A stretch of 64,000 nucleotides of DNA, taken from Leptobrachium leishanense. Its lineage: Eukaryota; Chordata; Amphibia; Anura; Megophryidae. The position numbers were made by a program, and so were the translations under genes. Every line of letters begins with the position of its first letter. Positions within the stretch are counted from its first letter, which is position 1. The stretch lies in contig CM019063.1 of NCBI GenBank assembly GCA_009667805.1, positions 194,102,954 through 194,166,953 of the forward strand, read 5' to 3'. Of the stretch, positions 34,717-47,150 are shown piece by piece. The notes beneath the pieces were generated by a model. It was not told where the DNA came from. It worked only from the letters and a program-made list of their open reading frames with translations, and did no database searches.

Positions 34717-35348
34717 TGACGATCCCTGGGACAGACCTGGTAGGATCCCTGGCAACAGACCTCTAGCCCTCCGATCCTTAGAAATGGTCGGGACCGCTAA
34801 CCCTAACCTCTAGCAGCCAGGGAAAAAGGCAACACTGAAAAAGAGTATACTGCGCAACAGTATACGACAGATCTATAGCACACACCTTGAATGACAGGCA
34901 GCGGGTAACCAGACAGGAACACAGAGCAAGAGTGGTTATATAAACAGAACCTGGCAAGCAATGTAAGGACCCTTTGTACTGCACAACAGTATATGTATGG
35001 CAGGAACGGATAGCTCACACACACGCAGCACCAGGGGCAACAGTACAGGCAGGGAGTAAGAGAGAGAATGGTCATTAAACAGGCAGAAATCGGCAACGAA
35101 TTGGGTCCTCAGAACAGCAGGGTCAGCAACAGGTCAACAAACTATTTTCCAAAGCAGCAATGCAGGAAAGAAAGTCCATAACAAGGCAAAGGCTCACTGT
35201 GCACGCTCCTCCTTTGAAGCTCGGCGACGCCGCATCATCCGGGTGCGCCCCGCCCCCTGATTGCTTGTACACAAGCCGGGAACTCCTGGCACCCAGCCAG
35301 GCTCCTGCAGGGTCCCCCTGCCCGCCTCCCGGAACCCAGGATGTCACA
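34717..35348 (-). repeat. Ty3 element 5' LTR (632 bp)
   Basis: Shares both ends and most of its length with 29,606-30,357 but has only one copy of the internal block. Scattered substitutions (for example gatccctggg against gatccccggg) show it is much older than the gag-only LTR element nearby. Confidence 0.88.
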
Positions 35349-35569
35349 CATGTCTTCAGAAAACAATCCAGAAAAAGACAGGATTAGCTTCCATTTCTTC
35401 CCCATTTCATTCCTTGCCAACCATATTGGGCATGGGTGGATTAAAAGGGACTTTGTAGCCAAGTCCTATAGACTAGCAGAATAGCAGTCTGTTGGTTCAA
35501 TCATTTTCAGTTCCATAAATTGACACTGATTGTCCAATACACCTCAGTGGTCTTATGTTGAGAGACTTC

Positions 35570-36255
35570 CGATGGGCTTCTTGGGAGCTAGTCGTTCATG
35601 CCAGTTATTGAATACGGAGATGTTGTGTATGCAGCTGCCCTGCAAACGCACCTTCATAAACTTACTACATTGTATAACTCATGCCACCACTTTGTGCTAC
35701 AATGTAACTACATGACCCACCATTGTGACATGTTAAAAGACCTAAACTGGCCATTGCTGGAATCTAGATGCACCCTTCACCTTTCCAACCTGGTGTTTAA
35801 GAGCTTTTCTAGGAAGCTACCAACCTACCTGAATGGACTGCTTCCCCTAGCAGTTCCCTCATCCTATAACCGCCGATCCAGGACCAGCACATTACTTGCA
35901 ATGCCACAATACAAAAAGAAAGTGGCTCGATTCTCATTTTCCTACAGAGCACCACAACTATGGAATAACCTCCCAGACACCATCAAGTCTTCCCCCAGTT
36001 TTATGAGCTCCCTATTAACATACCTCGAAACAGAACGCACCTGTAAACGTGTAACATAGGGAGTGTATTTTCCTACATATTTATGTTCTGTGTTAATCTG
36101 TATATTTGTGTTTTGTTTTTAATATCTTGCATTTTATTAGTTTGTATTTCTGTAACAATTCAATGTTCTTGAACCCAGGACATACTTGAAAACGAGAGAA
36201 ATCTCAATGTATCCTTCCTGGTAAAATTACTTTATAAATAAATAAAGAAATATAA
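35570..36255 (+). mobile_element. CR1/L2-like LINE 3' fragment with RT C-terminus
   Basis: The open segment 35,598-36,059 reads PVIEYGDVVYAAALQTHLHK ... FSYRAPQLWNNLPDTIKSSP. This is the end of a LINE ORF2 of the CR1/L2/Rex group (Y.D..Y, then F..RAP.LWN.LP). A 3' UTR and an ATAAATAAATAAA tail follow. It is 5'-truncated. The 10,057-10,222 fragment is from the same family. The short stretch before it (35,354-35,569) holds nothing recognised. Confidence 0.82.
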
Positions 36256-36425
36256 TAAATAAATGCGCGGGTCTTGGGAAAAGACCGTGCCTTCTGCAGA
36301 TGCCTTCAGTCCAGAAGAGTTTGAAGGGAGATTAAGGTGCGGGAAATGGAATTCTTCTCCCATATTCTCCTGTTTTTAGGCTAGAGCAGGAGTTAGCTAC
36401 GATGGCCCTCCAGGTGTTATGACAC

Positions 36426-38743
36426 TAGGGATGGCTGGCGGTTCGATTCGAACATTGGCCTTTCGACCGTTCGAACAGCTTACATTTCCGTGTGTTCGGT
36501 TTGTGTTCGCCCACAATGCATCACAATGCACTTTTCCACTGGCCTGAAGCTTGTAATTGGCTACAGCCTTGCACCTGACCACAGCGTGTCCTTACCAGGT
36601 ACCCAGGGCTGGCAGAGCTTCTCAGCCAGACCAGAAAAGTCTGCACCCACTTCAGATGGTCATTCCCAGCAAGTGTTCACCTGGCAGAAATTCAAAGAGA
36701 ATTCCACCTTCCCACAAACCGTCTGATCTGTGACATGCCCACCAGGTGGAACTCGACATTGCTGCTTGTGCAGATGCTGCAGCATTACCAGACGGCCCTC
36801 AATGAGTACTTGTGTGAGTATGACACAAGGACAGGTTCAGGTCAACTTGATTCCCCCCCACAGTGGCTGATGATCAAGGATGCATGCACTGTACTGTCAC
36901 CATTTGAGGAGGCAACGAGGATGATGAGCAGGGACAGTGCATGCATCAGTGACAATTCCTTTAGTGTTCCTGCTGGAGCACACTCTGCGGGGAATTATAG
37001 ATGTGGCACTAGAGGCAGAGCAGCGGGAGGAAGAGGAGGACTTCCCTAGCTCTCAAGGCCCCAGTCTTTATGCAGACAGCATTCCTGCGGGTCCTCAGAT
37101 CAGACAGGAGGATGAGGAGGAGGAATATTGAAGTTGTGGGGGCATTGAAGGTGGGGATTCATCAAGGGAGGGTTTTGTGTCCCCAGAAACCCAAGGACTA
37201 GTACGTGGCTGGGAGGAGGTAGTGCAAGATACGGTCATCCTCAGCGACCAGGAACACTCGGAAGCTAATGCCACCTCCAACCTATGCTGCATGGGCTTCC
37301 TTATTCTGCAAAGCCTGCTAAAGGACCCCAGGATTCGTGCTATCAAGGAGAGGGATCATTACTGGTTGGCAACCCTTCTTGATCCATGATACAAGGGTGA
37401 GGTTGCAGAGCTCATCCTGCCCTCACAGAGGGAGGACAGGATGAATCAACTTGAGGACGCTCTAAAGCGACACTTGTGTAACACCTTTCCAGGCACTGGT
37501 CGGTTACCAAGTGATGACACAGGTGGTTGTGAGGCTGCGGTTGATCAGAGGAAGAGCGGTGAAGGGGGCCGCTTGACTGATGCCTTTTCCAACTTTTTTA
37601 ATCCACGACGCCCAGGGACGTCAAATGTAGGTACCCATTGCCAGCATCTTCACCATATGGTGCAGGACTACCTAGGGCCAAGGGCAGACCTGGATACCTT
37701 TACAGCAGATGATCCACTGGCTTACTGGGTGTTGAGATTGGATCACTGGCCGGAATTTAGCCAATATGCTATGCAGCTACTAGGTTGCCCTTCATCTAGC
37801 GTGCTTTCTGAAAGGAAGTTCAGTGCCGCTCGAGGTTTTGTCAGACAAAAGAGTGCTTCTGTCGACTGACTCATTTTTATAAATGTCAGCCAGTCTACAG
37901 AATCAGTCCTGGATCAGCAGCTATCACTCCCCTGATGCTGACGTAACTGAATAGATCGGGGATCTCTTCTGCATTCCCAAAACTTCCACCACTGCACTCT
38001 TCCACAATACCTCAGAGGGGTTACGTTGTGAAGGCACTAGCTGGCACCAAAGGCCCAATATTTGGGTGCACTGCCACTGACGCGTGTACCAGATTCATAT
38101 CATTGTAATATTTGACGGCAGGGTCCACCCCCGCACTCTTCCACAATACCTCAGAGGGGTTACGGTATGAAGGCACTAGCTGGCACCAAAGGTCCAATTT
38201 TAATGCACCTGTTGCTACTTTCATCCAAAGCCTGCATACGTTTCACCATAATTTAGCCAAAAAAAATCAATAAACTTGTACTGCGTGTCCTAAAACGTCT
38301 CCTCTTTTCATACAGGCTGCCGCCCCAAGCAGTTGTTTATGTATAGATTAAAGGAAATCCATGTACCGTCATTTGAAATGTTTTTTTTATTTTTAAATGT
38401 TTCTATACATCCTACAAATCCGCCACTTCACGGGCAGGTTATGGGGACCTCCTAGGCATGATATTTGATGGAATTTTTCGTTTTTATTCTTAACCTTTAT
38501 GTAATGGAAAAATCACTGTTCCTTTAAAAATGATTTTTTTTTTTACTTTTCTTTTCTTGTTTCCTGTCCCCCAGGGCACTACCCGGACCCCCATACAAGA
38601 TGGCCAATATCTTGCATATACTGTATGCCTTCTTGGAGGGCACTCTAAAAATCGAACGTTCGAGTCCCATTGACTGGCATTGAGTTTGAATCGTGTTCGC
38701 GTTTAAATGCGAACCGAACACGGGCGTGTTCGGCCCATCACTA
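36426..38743 (+). mobile_element. hAT transposon, internally deleted (2,318 bp)
   Basis: Flanked by the perfect 8-bp duplication TATGACAC (36,418-36,425 and 38,744-38,751). The ends TAGGGATGGCTGGCGG and (inverted) TAGTGATGGGCCGAAC are imperfect inverted repeats typical of hAT. It contains the C-terminal half of a transposase. An internal tandem duplication of about 125 bp lies near 37,995-38,215 (cactcttccacaatacctca twice). Confidence 0.92.
36660..37869 (+). pseudogene. hAT transposase C-terminal half (ZBED/Charlie-like)
   Basis: Readable pieces in changing frames are CDMPTRWNST, CMGFLILQSLLKDPRIRAI and, at the end, DPLAYWVLRLDHWPEFSQYA with SSVLSERKFSAARGFV. The last two form the hAT dimerisation domain (P.LA..A...L..P.SS...ER.FS..G). 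The N-terminal BED finger and first catalytic Asp region are absent. Stops and frameshifts occur near 37,050-37,180 and 37,390. Confidence 0.88.
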
Positions 38744-39002
38744 TATGACACTACATCTTCCATGAGAATGATTGCCGATCCCCAAACTACAGTTTAAAAC
38801 TAGCCGGTTTCTCCTACTGGGAGACACTAAACCAAGAACTGCATTTTAGATACGCTCGCCTCCTTTACTACAAAATTCACTAGAATATAAAATTTATATT
38901 GGGTTCTCATGACCCCTTTTAAAAGCTTGGAATTAGCACTTTGGCTCTATTAAATAATCTTGTTAAAAAAGGGGGCACTTCAGCTACCCCAGTCATCTCC
39001 AC

Positions 39003-42000
39003 CAGGGCCGTCTTTAACGCAGGGCAAAAGGGGCAGCTGCCCCGGGCCCAGTTATTGTTGAGGGGCCCAAAGCAGCTGCCCCTTGGGCCCATGTACACTA
39101 GGCAGTGACGGCTCTCAAAGGCAGCTGCCTATTTTGCCCCCACAACGTCAGACTGCACGGGGGGGGGGCACTAGATTCTCTGTGCGCCGCCCGCTGATGC
39201 AGTCAAGGCTGTGCGGGTAGAGAATATGGGACTTCCGTATCTGGCTCCTCCCCCTTTCTGACGTCATCTTCCTGTGTCCGCACATTACAGTCAGTGTCCG
39301 TGTGCATGGGGGCTGCTGAGGAGGAGCTGGAGCTAAATGGGAACCAGGATCATGGAGGTGCAGGGCCAGGCAGTTATGTAGGTATTTGTGTTTTTTTTTC
39401 AATCTGTGTGCAAAGTCAAAGCCCCTGCTCACCAGAGATCTGCATCCAGCCTCCCCCCCCTCAGACCATGAGCTGCAGGCATCATTCACACAGGAAGACA
39501 GCTCTCTGTCCCCAAAATCTCCCCCAACAGCTGTGGCCTGACCATGGATCCTGGTCCTCGCAATCTCCAGCATCAATCCAACCCACTCCACACTCTCCAA
39601 CATCAAACTCCCCCTCCAGCATCAAACCCCCACTCCACACTCTCCAGCATCAACCCCCCCCACTCCAGCAGCAAGCCCCAACTCCAGCATCAATCCCCCC
39701 ACTCCACACTCTCCAGCATAACCCCCCACCCCACACTGTCCATCAACCCCCACTCCATACTCTCCAGCATCAACTCCCCACTCCAGCATCAACCCCCCCC
39801 ACTCCACACTCTCCAGCATCAACCCCCCCACTCCACACTCTCCAGCACCAACCCCCCACTCCACACTCTCCAGCATCAAGCCCCCCACTCCAGCAGCAAG
39901 CCTTCCACTCCAGCAGCAAGCCCCCCACTCCAGCATCAATCCCCCCACCACACTCTCCAGCATAAACCCCCCACCCCACACTGTCCATCAACCCCCACTC
40001 CAGCATCAACCCCCCCCACTCCACACTCTCCAGCATCAACCCCCCCACTCCACACTCTCCAGCACCAACCCCCCCACTCCACACTCTCCAGCATCAAGCC
40101 CCCCACTCCAGCAGCAAGCCCCCCACTCCAGCAGCAAGCCCCCACTCCAGCATCAACCCCCCACCCCACACTGTCCATCAACCCCCACTCCATACTCTCC
40201 AGCATCAACTCCCCACTCCAGCATCAACCCCCCCACTCCACACTCTCCAGCATCAACCCCCCACTCCACACTCTCCAGCATCAACCCCCCCACTCCACTC
40301 TCCAGCATCAAGCCCCCCACTCCAGCAGCAAGCCCCCACTCCAGCAGCAAGCCCCCAACTCCAGCATCAATCCCCCCACTCCACACTCTCCAGCATAAAC
40401 CCCCCACCCCACACTGTCCATCAACCCCCACTCCATACTCTCCAGCATCAACTCCCCACTCCAGCATCAACCCCCCCCACTCCACACTCTCCAGCATCAA
40501 CCCCCCCACTCCACACTCTCCAGCACCAACCCCCCACTCCACACTCTCCAGCATCAAGCCCCCCACTCCAGCAGCAAGCCTTCCACTCCAGCAGCAAGCC
40601 CCCCACTCCAGCATCAATCCCCCCACTCCACACTCTCCAGCATAAACCCCCACCCCACACTGTCCATCAACCCCCACTCCAGCATCAACCCCCCCCACTC
40701 CACACTCTCCAGCATCAACCCCCCCACTCCACACTCTCCAGCACCAACCCCCCACTCCACACTCTCCAGCATCAAGCCCCCCACTCCAGCAGCAAGCCCC
40801 CCACTCCAGCAGCAAGCCCCCACTCCAGCATCAACCCCCCACCCCACACTGTCCATCAACCCCCACTCCATACTCTCCAGCATCAACTCCCCACTCCAGC
40901 ATCAACCCCCCCCCTCCACACTCTCCAGCATCAACCCCCCCACTCCACACTCTCCAGCATCAACCCCCCCACTCCACTCTCCAGCATCAAGCCCCCCACT
41001 CCAGCAGCAAGCCCCCCACTCCAGCAGCAAGCCCCCCACTCCAGCAGCAAGCCCCCACTCCAGCATCGACCCCCCACCCCACACTGTCCATCAACCCCCA
41101 CTCCATACTCTCCAGCATCAACTCCCCACTCCAGCATCAATCCCCCCACTCCACACTCTCCAGCAGCAAGCCCCCCACTCAGCAGCAAGCCCCCCACTCC
41201 AGCAGCAAGCCCCCCACTCCAGCAGCAAGCCCCCACCACACTCTCCAGCATCAACCCCCCACTCCAGCATCAATCCCCCACTCCACACTCTCCAGCATCA
41301 ACCCCCCACTCCAGCATCAATCCCCCCACTCCACACTCTCCAGCATCAACCCCCCCACTCCAGCATCAATCCCCCCACTCCACACTCTCCAGCATCAAAC
41401 CCCCACTCCAGCATCAATCCCCCCACTCCACACTCTCCAGCATCAACCCTCACTCCAGCATCAATCCCCCACTCCACACTCTCCAGCATCAACCCCCCAC
41501 TCCAGCAGCAAACCCCCCACTCCACACTCTCCAGCATCAAACCCACACCCCAGCAGCAAGCCCCCCACTCCATACTCTCCAGCATCAAACCCCCACTCAC
41601 ACTCTCCAGCAGCATCATAAAAGCCCCCCCCCCACACACACACAAACCTTTCTGCTGCAGTGTGTATAAGGTGTGTAGTTAGTGTGTGTGTACTACTGAG
41701 GGGTATAGTGGTTATATGTGTGTGTACTTTGTGTAAATACTATATAGTGTGTATACAATGTACTGAACATACATTATACAATGAGTATATACTGTATACT
41801 GGGTATATGCTAAGTGTATAGTGTGTCTAATGTATATCCTCAGAATATAGTTTGTATATGTTTATGAGCTTATGTGTATACATATATGTAGGAGTGTATA
41901 GAGTTACTGTATGTAGTGGGTAGTCTGTCTTATAATGTAAAATTTAGGGTTGTGTACTGAGTACAGTTGTCGCACTATATAGTGGATGACGTGTATAGTG

Positions 42001-42206
42001 TATAAACTTGCTGAGCCTGAGGAGCTCTGTGATGCACTCATACACAATGTACATTACTAAAGCTTTTTGAGAAAAGTCCATGATGTATTTGTTGTTTTTT
42101 TTTTTCGGGATGTTGGGGGTGGAGAGCAAAATTATGCGAAGGTGTTCTTTCAGGGGCCCCATGAAAATGTTTGCCCAGGGTCCAATTAATACTAAAGACG
42201 GGCCTG
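39003..42206. mobile_element. hAT-like non-autonomous element carrying a 2-kb minisatellite (3.2 kb)
   Basis: Perfect 8-bp duplication ATCTCCAC (38,995-39,002 and 42,207-42,214). Inverted ends CAGGGCCGTCTTTA and (inverted) CAGGCCCGTCTTTA. There is about 0.55 kb of left arm, the minisatellite, then about 0.6 kb of GT-rich and unique right arm. The right arm (gtgatgcactcatacacaatgtacattact, then a T-run) is homologous to 62,200-62,290 in the element at 61,260. No transposase. Confidence 0.92.
39590..41620. repeat. Minisatellite with 19-27-bp modules and a ~677-bp higher-order repeat
   Basis: Modules are cactccacactctccagcatcaac with C-runs, cactccagcagcaagccc, and accccacactgtccatcaac. The last module recurs near 39,728, 39,972, 40,162, 40,406, 40,653, 40,839 and 41,082. 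The rare variant aagccttccactcc appears at about 39,899 and again 678 bp later, so a block of about 677 bp was duplicated in tandem. Confidence 0.93.
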
Positions 42207-42214
42207 ATCTCCAC

Positions 42215-42905
42215 TCCAGACTAAAGCACAGAACCTTCATACAAGAATCTACATTTCCATTCCTTAACTGCAATATTCCAAAACTATGAAAAAAGTACGA
42301 GTGCATGAAATACACATTACAGACAATAAAATTAATATGTCTATTGCTTTTCTATGAAAAGGCAAATTAATTAGAAAAATCTTCAAAGTTTAATTATTTT
42401 TACAATTCTAAGCTATATTAAATTACATACGCGTGGAAGCAGGATCCGCTCTACGTCATGCCATGATATCCTGGTACAAGCACTGTGCTATTTGCATTGC
42501 AAAGCCCATGGCTGCTTCCAGTCAGTACCAGTTCAGCCAGTAATACAAGACACCATCATGTGGTCAAAACCTTCATTACCCTCATGAAAGGTGCAGCAAC
42601 GAAGAAGTATACAGATCTCTCACACATACTTTGTTAATAATAACTGTCATATGTTGCTTGCATAATTATCCATCCATGTTGCTATGGAACCCATAATTAA
42701 GCTCTGTTGCAGAAAATTGCCTCAAAAAGTCTCTGACTTTGTTGGAGTTATCAAAAGAGGTCCATGACACACGTCTTGAAAGCACCTTTGGTTATATAAA
42801 AATTAGATGCCAAACTTTGAAAATGCCTCCAGGGCAGTGTAAAATAAATGCACTAATAAAAACTGCAAATAATGTCACAGCCAAGTTAGCTTATTAAAAG
42901 GCATT
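42215..42905. other. Intron sequence, nothing recognised
   Basis: AT-rich sequence between two transposons. No coding or structural signal seen. Confidence 0.45.
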
Positions 42906-43655
42906 CCACTAATGGGTGTATTCACAATGCATTCAAATTGCGTGCAATTTCGGTGCTTTGTGTTTCGCCTCATTTCGGCGCACTTCAGCGATTCCATTTT
43001 GCCGAAAATACAGTGAGTTCACTATCTCAGCAAATGGTCACCGTATTTTGCCGAAATTGGAGTTGCCAAAGCAGTTAACAGACTTCAACGAAAACCATTG
43101 AAATTGCATCGGGGAATTACTCCACATAAGATTTTTTTTCCTTCAAACAGGCATTTCAATTAATAAAAATGTGTCTAAATAACAAAAAAGGTCCTTTAAA
43201 AATAATAAAAAGGTCTGTTACAAAATACAAAAAGGTCTTTTAGAAAAATTAAAAAAATGTCGTTTAAAAAAAATGCAAAAAGGTCTCTAAGAAAATAAAA
43301 AGGGATTTTGCAAAAAATTAAAAAGAATAAATGGTCTTTTTTCGAAAAATGTGAAAACATTACATTTTTGCATTGAAACCTATGGGATTCGCTTCCTTAC
43401 ACTAGTCTAATCAAAACACAAAAATCCAGGCATTTCGCCCGAATTTTGTTGCACTTCGGCATTCTGTGAATTGAAGACACTGTAGTCTATGGGACAATTT
43501 CGGTGCCCCAGGACACCGCCAAATTGCATCGAATTACACCATATTTCGCTGTCGGTTCGTCTGTATTTGACAAATTGACAGCTTAGTGAATGGATCCGGA
43601 ATTGCACCGTTTGGTGCAATTCCGGGCCAATTTGAAGGTCGGTGAATAACCCTTT
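42906..43655. mobile_element. MITE of the GGTTATTCA group (about 750 bp)
   Basis: The left end tgggtgtattcacaatgc and right end gtcggtgaataaccctt are imperfect inverted repeats. Subterminal gaattgcaccgtttggtgca is palindromic. A central run of aaaaaggtct strings repeats several times (about 43,185-43,335). Confidence 0.6.
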
Positions 43656-44611
43656 AAGTGAGTAAATAGTGGGTTAGGAAGAAAATAAGGCAATAAGTTT
43701 CACTTAGAAAAGCAGCAGTAATCCACAAGCCAGAGCCAGGACTGGCTCATCTATCAGGCAATCTGGGTGATCACCTAGGCGACCAGCCTGAAGGAGCGCA
43801 ATGGCCAAACAGGCAGATGAAGCAGCAACAGTGATGCCTGTCAGTCAAAGACGCCCACTGGTTTCCAGAGCGATTAAATGAGATGGTTATGTGTGGTGTG
43901 TGGTGTGTGGTGTGTGTGTGTGTGTGACCATACTCTGTGAGGGGTTCTGGAGGTCTAACGATAGGCAGAAAATAACGCCACACACTGTTGGGTCCTTTGG
44001 CAGTGCCTGGTTACTTCCCTGTAACCCATAAACTAACATTTTAATCTACAGTATGAAGTCCTACCTGGTTTATGTCACGTGAGCAAAATTCCCTGACTGT
44101 ACACAGAAAATGGAAGAGCTGTGACCCTACTACACTCGGAGAACTGTTGGTAAGTATGCATGGGGGGGATGTATAGATCTGTATGTCTGGCGTCTCTGTG
44201 TCCATCTTTTGCTCCGTATGCCTTTTTGTCTGTCTCTGGCTGCTTGCATTCATATGTAAAAAATAGATGGAAAAGAAAATTATCTTAAAAGGGATAATTT
44301 TCACAGTTGTCCCCATATATATCCATTACTTAATTTCTACTTTTATAAAGGGAACCCCAGCATCGATATATAAACAATTAAGTAAATTTTGCATCTCTTT
44401 TTTCCTGGGCCCTGGACACAGATAGGGGGAAGCACACAAAACGTGTTTTACCAAAACGTGTTAAATCGATGCACTGGCCCGGTTGCAGCGCATTACCTGG
44501 CGAGATCAATTTGCAAGCTATCTCTCATATGATACTTCTGTACTGGAAATAGGACCCGTTCTGGGTTGACATATTATTTGTTACATTATTTTTTTGCAGT
44601 TTTGTTAATAG
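43656..44611. other. Intron with a GT microsatellite; nothing else recognised
   Basis: A ggtgtgtggtgtgtggtgtg / gtgtgtgtgtg tract lies at about 43,893-43,925. The rest shows no clear element. Confidence 0.5.
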
Positions 44612-44752
44612 AAACATAGAAACATAGAAAAATGTCAGCAGATAAGAACCTTTCGGCACATCTAGTCTGCCCAATTACATGGATACTTTACCTGGATTTA
44701 TCTTTTGTTTAGGATAGCCTTATGCCTATCCCATGCTTGCTTAAATTCGATT
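44612..44752 (-). mobile_element. CR1 3'-end fragment
   Basis: Begins with the octamer tail in reverse (agaaacatagaaacatag), then aatgtcagcagataagaacc to gcttgcttaaattcgatta. Same family as 12,984-13,162 and the end of 16,055-22,290. Confidence 0.82.
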
Positions 44753-45551
44753 AATCACTCTGAAAAACATCACGGCGGTGAAGCATGGTGGTGAAAGAAT
44801 GATTTCCGGTGGATACATATTAGCTACAGAAACTGGACAGGATTAAGGGCAAGATGGATGGAGCGCACCCATTGCCACTGTTCAGTTGTAGAACAAAAAT
44901 CTGTCTGCAAGACTCCCCCAAACCAGTCTACAAAAAGACTGTATAACTGCTGTTCACCAACTGTATGTATTAAACATCAGAAAGAAAAAGACTCACAGCT
45001 TTATCCACAGACAAATGGGATTCCTTTAAGAAATACAGAGATACAAAATCAAGCATTTTCTGTTTCTTTGTTTACCTTTTATGTAAGATTAGAATAATTT
45101 GCACCTTTGATGCATTTGTTATCTTGCCTATACGGATGATAAAAAGCCTATTAAACCCCATTGTAAGTAATAAAGGTGCATGTGCTTTGCACGGCATTAA
45201 GCATCGCTACAGGAAAATCATCCTGTACTTCGTCTGCTCTTATTTCCCTGTTGTCTGCTTTCATTTGCATTACTATTTTGCATGTATGGAACTCTGAAAA
45301 AAGAATTCAGGAAACTGCCACTGACCAACCAGGAATCGGCACCTCTATTCTTATAATGACCAAAAAGTGGGCTTTTGTAATGGATGGGTTTTATGCCGTC
45401 TTACATCTTTTAGGAGAGGCAAATTTATGGAATTGAAAGAATAAGTTCTTTTAGGGAAGAGAGTTTACAAACTGGCAGATAAGATTAACCTTGCATATAG
45501 AACAATGAATTTTAGTTCTCTTTACAGAAGATCTCCCTCTACACTAGACAT
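44753..45551. other. Intron; weak Tc1-like trace at the left
   Basis: The start translates in one frame as AVKHGGE.MISGGY, reminiscent of the [11 protein letters not shown] block of Tc1 transposases. The match is short, with no termini. The remainder is unrecognised. Confidence 0.3.
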
Positions 45552-46022
45552 ATAAGGGGCCCTATCTATCTCGCAAGATCCTGCACGTCGGCGGAGTGAT
45601 CGCAGAGGGAGACTGGGGGCTTCCCCCCCCAGTCTCACTCTGCTCCCTGCTGCCAAAAGAGGTGGATCGGCCGTCATTCTCACTGAGGGATGAGGGGTTA
45701 GTATTTTGTTTTTTTTGGGGGGGTTTCAACTGCTGCTAACTGATTCTACAGAAGCGGAATCAGTTAGCAGCAGCTAAGCTATAGCAAACTTTTTAGTTAG
45801 CGACAGCTGTTTGTAATTAGCGTTAGGACCTTGTGATCCTAACGCTAGTTACTCTGTGCTCACACTTTGCGCTCCCTATGCTTAACAGGGGGAGCGCAAA
45901 GTACAGTAAGCGCTAATACCGATTCACTAATGTTTTTAACCGATTAGCGATCACCTCCTTTAAGCTAGAACTAACGCTCATTTATGTGAGCACTAGCGTT
46001 AACGAGGTGATAGAGCCCGAGG
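45552..46022. mobile_element. MITE, GGGGCCCTATCTATC group (about 470 bp)
   Basis: Ends ggggccctatctatctcgc and gaggtgatagagcccg are imperfect inverted repeats. The interior gcgctccctatgcttaac and taacgctagtta tracts relate it to 15,256-15,914. Confidence 0.6.
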
Positions 46023-46275
46023 CCAAGACGTTCGGTTCATTTGACATTCTTTGGAGCTTTGATTCAGTTTATCCCAAATTCTAATAAAATATTTTGTTTA
46101 GATAGTTAAGGTTGCAGGTAAATAACCCGGAGAACATACCTGTGATTATATATGAAGCAATAAGATGAGATGTTGGGCAAGTATGTTTTTAGTAAATGAA
46201 AGGATTATATAGAGAGGTTCCATAGAGCTACAGCAGTAATTATGGGAGATTCTTATATGTGCACAAAGATATTAT

Positions 46276-46910
46276 ATAGGGCCCTATTACATTCCTCGCA
46301 CATACGTTTGCGCCCGCGCAAAAACGCATTAACGCAAGGGGCAAAACCCTTTGCGCAGAACGTCGTATTACAATCTCAGCGCAACAAACGCACGTATATC
46401 TACCACGGGTGAACGCTGCATGAGCTTACTGTACGTTGCGCGTCCTATACTTAACATTGTGAGCGCAAATGCGTATTTGCGCTGGTACGCGGATGGTATT
46501 ACAATCTATGCGCAGTTTGTAACGCACAGCCTTTGCCACATAATTTTAGCAACTAATAAAAGCTGGTGTTAATGGCAAATTCTATCAACCTGGCCGAACC
46601 CAAATACACCAGCCCAAAAAAAAATACACAGCAAAGTATAGTTACACATTCTACGCATATCCAAACAATAAATTTGAGAAGTTGTGGGTGTTTTTTTTAT
46701 GATGCAGCATATATGCGCAGATTGACTTTGACAGGCGCAAAAACTTTTTGCGCGTCCATTTTACGCGCGTTATTTTTTGACGGATGAAAAAAATGCGTGA
46801 GGATTGTAATACCAGCGTTGATTTATGCGCGTCAATGTTTAATGCTTCGTGCAAAAATTCAAGCGTTTACCTTGCGTTTTTACGTTAAGAATGCAATAGG
46901 GCCCATAATG
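46276..46910. mobile_element. MITE, GGGCCCTATTACATTCC group (635 bp)
   Basis: Inverted ends GGGCCCTATTACATTCCTCG / (inverted) GGGCCCTATTGCATTC, flanked by ATA on both sides. The interior is rich in gcgca/tgcgc strings. It ends 65 bp from visible exon 4. Confidence 0.72.
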
Positions 46911-46974
46911 TCCCAATTCCAAACACAGGGGGCTGCATTTGCTTATTGATGGTGTAACACAGCAAGGTACATAC

Positions 46975-47150
46975 TCATGATCCAGAACACCGTTTGCCAG
47001 TGGTCCCTCAAACTGCTGAAGCTGAAGGATGCTTTCAAAGTTATCCACACGCTGGTCTGAATTCTCCATGTGCGCTGGCAAGTGGCAGTTCAGGAAACAT
47101 AACATGTTACCAAACAATGATAAGCGAATACTGACTCCTCCTTTGTTTCC
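46975..47150 (-). CDS. inpp5j: inpp5j visible exon 4: GNKGGV and NCHLPAH segment
   Basis: Fifty-eight codons plus two bases, starting in phase 0. It begins GNKGGVSIRLSLFGNMLCFL, then NCHLPAHMENSDQRVDNF, and ends LANGVLDH plus GA of a split Asp codon. GNKGGV and N.HL.AH are 5-phosphatase signature blocks lining the active site. Acceptor tttttttgttgtag, donor GA|gtatgt. Confidence 0.95.

Larger units (their letters stand above)
29606..35348 (-). mobile_element. Ty3/Gypsy chromovirus (5.74 kb), degraded
   Basis: LTRs at 34,717-35,348 (5' on the minus strand) and 29,606-30,357 (3'), beginning TGTGACATCC and ending GGGATCGTCA. They are flanked by CATGC (29,601-29,605) and CATGT (35,349-35,353), a 5-bp target duplication with one mismatch. 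Domain order on the minus strand is gag, protease, RT, RNase H, integrase, chromodomain. No envelope gene is present. Frames are broken in several places, so the copy is dead. Confidence 0.93.

Noticed and set aside
39148..41645. Many ORFs rich in GECGVGGLMLE or HTLQHQPP repeats
   Set aside because: Created by the minisatellite inside the hAT-like element. Composition follows the unit and no independent gene evidence exists.
44753..44900. Possible extra Tc1 transposase fragment (KHGGE block)
   Set aside because: Only one short motif, with no inverted ends or catalytic residues. Kept as a weak note only.
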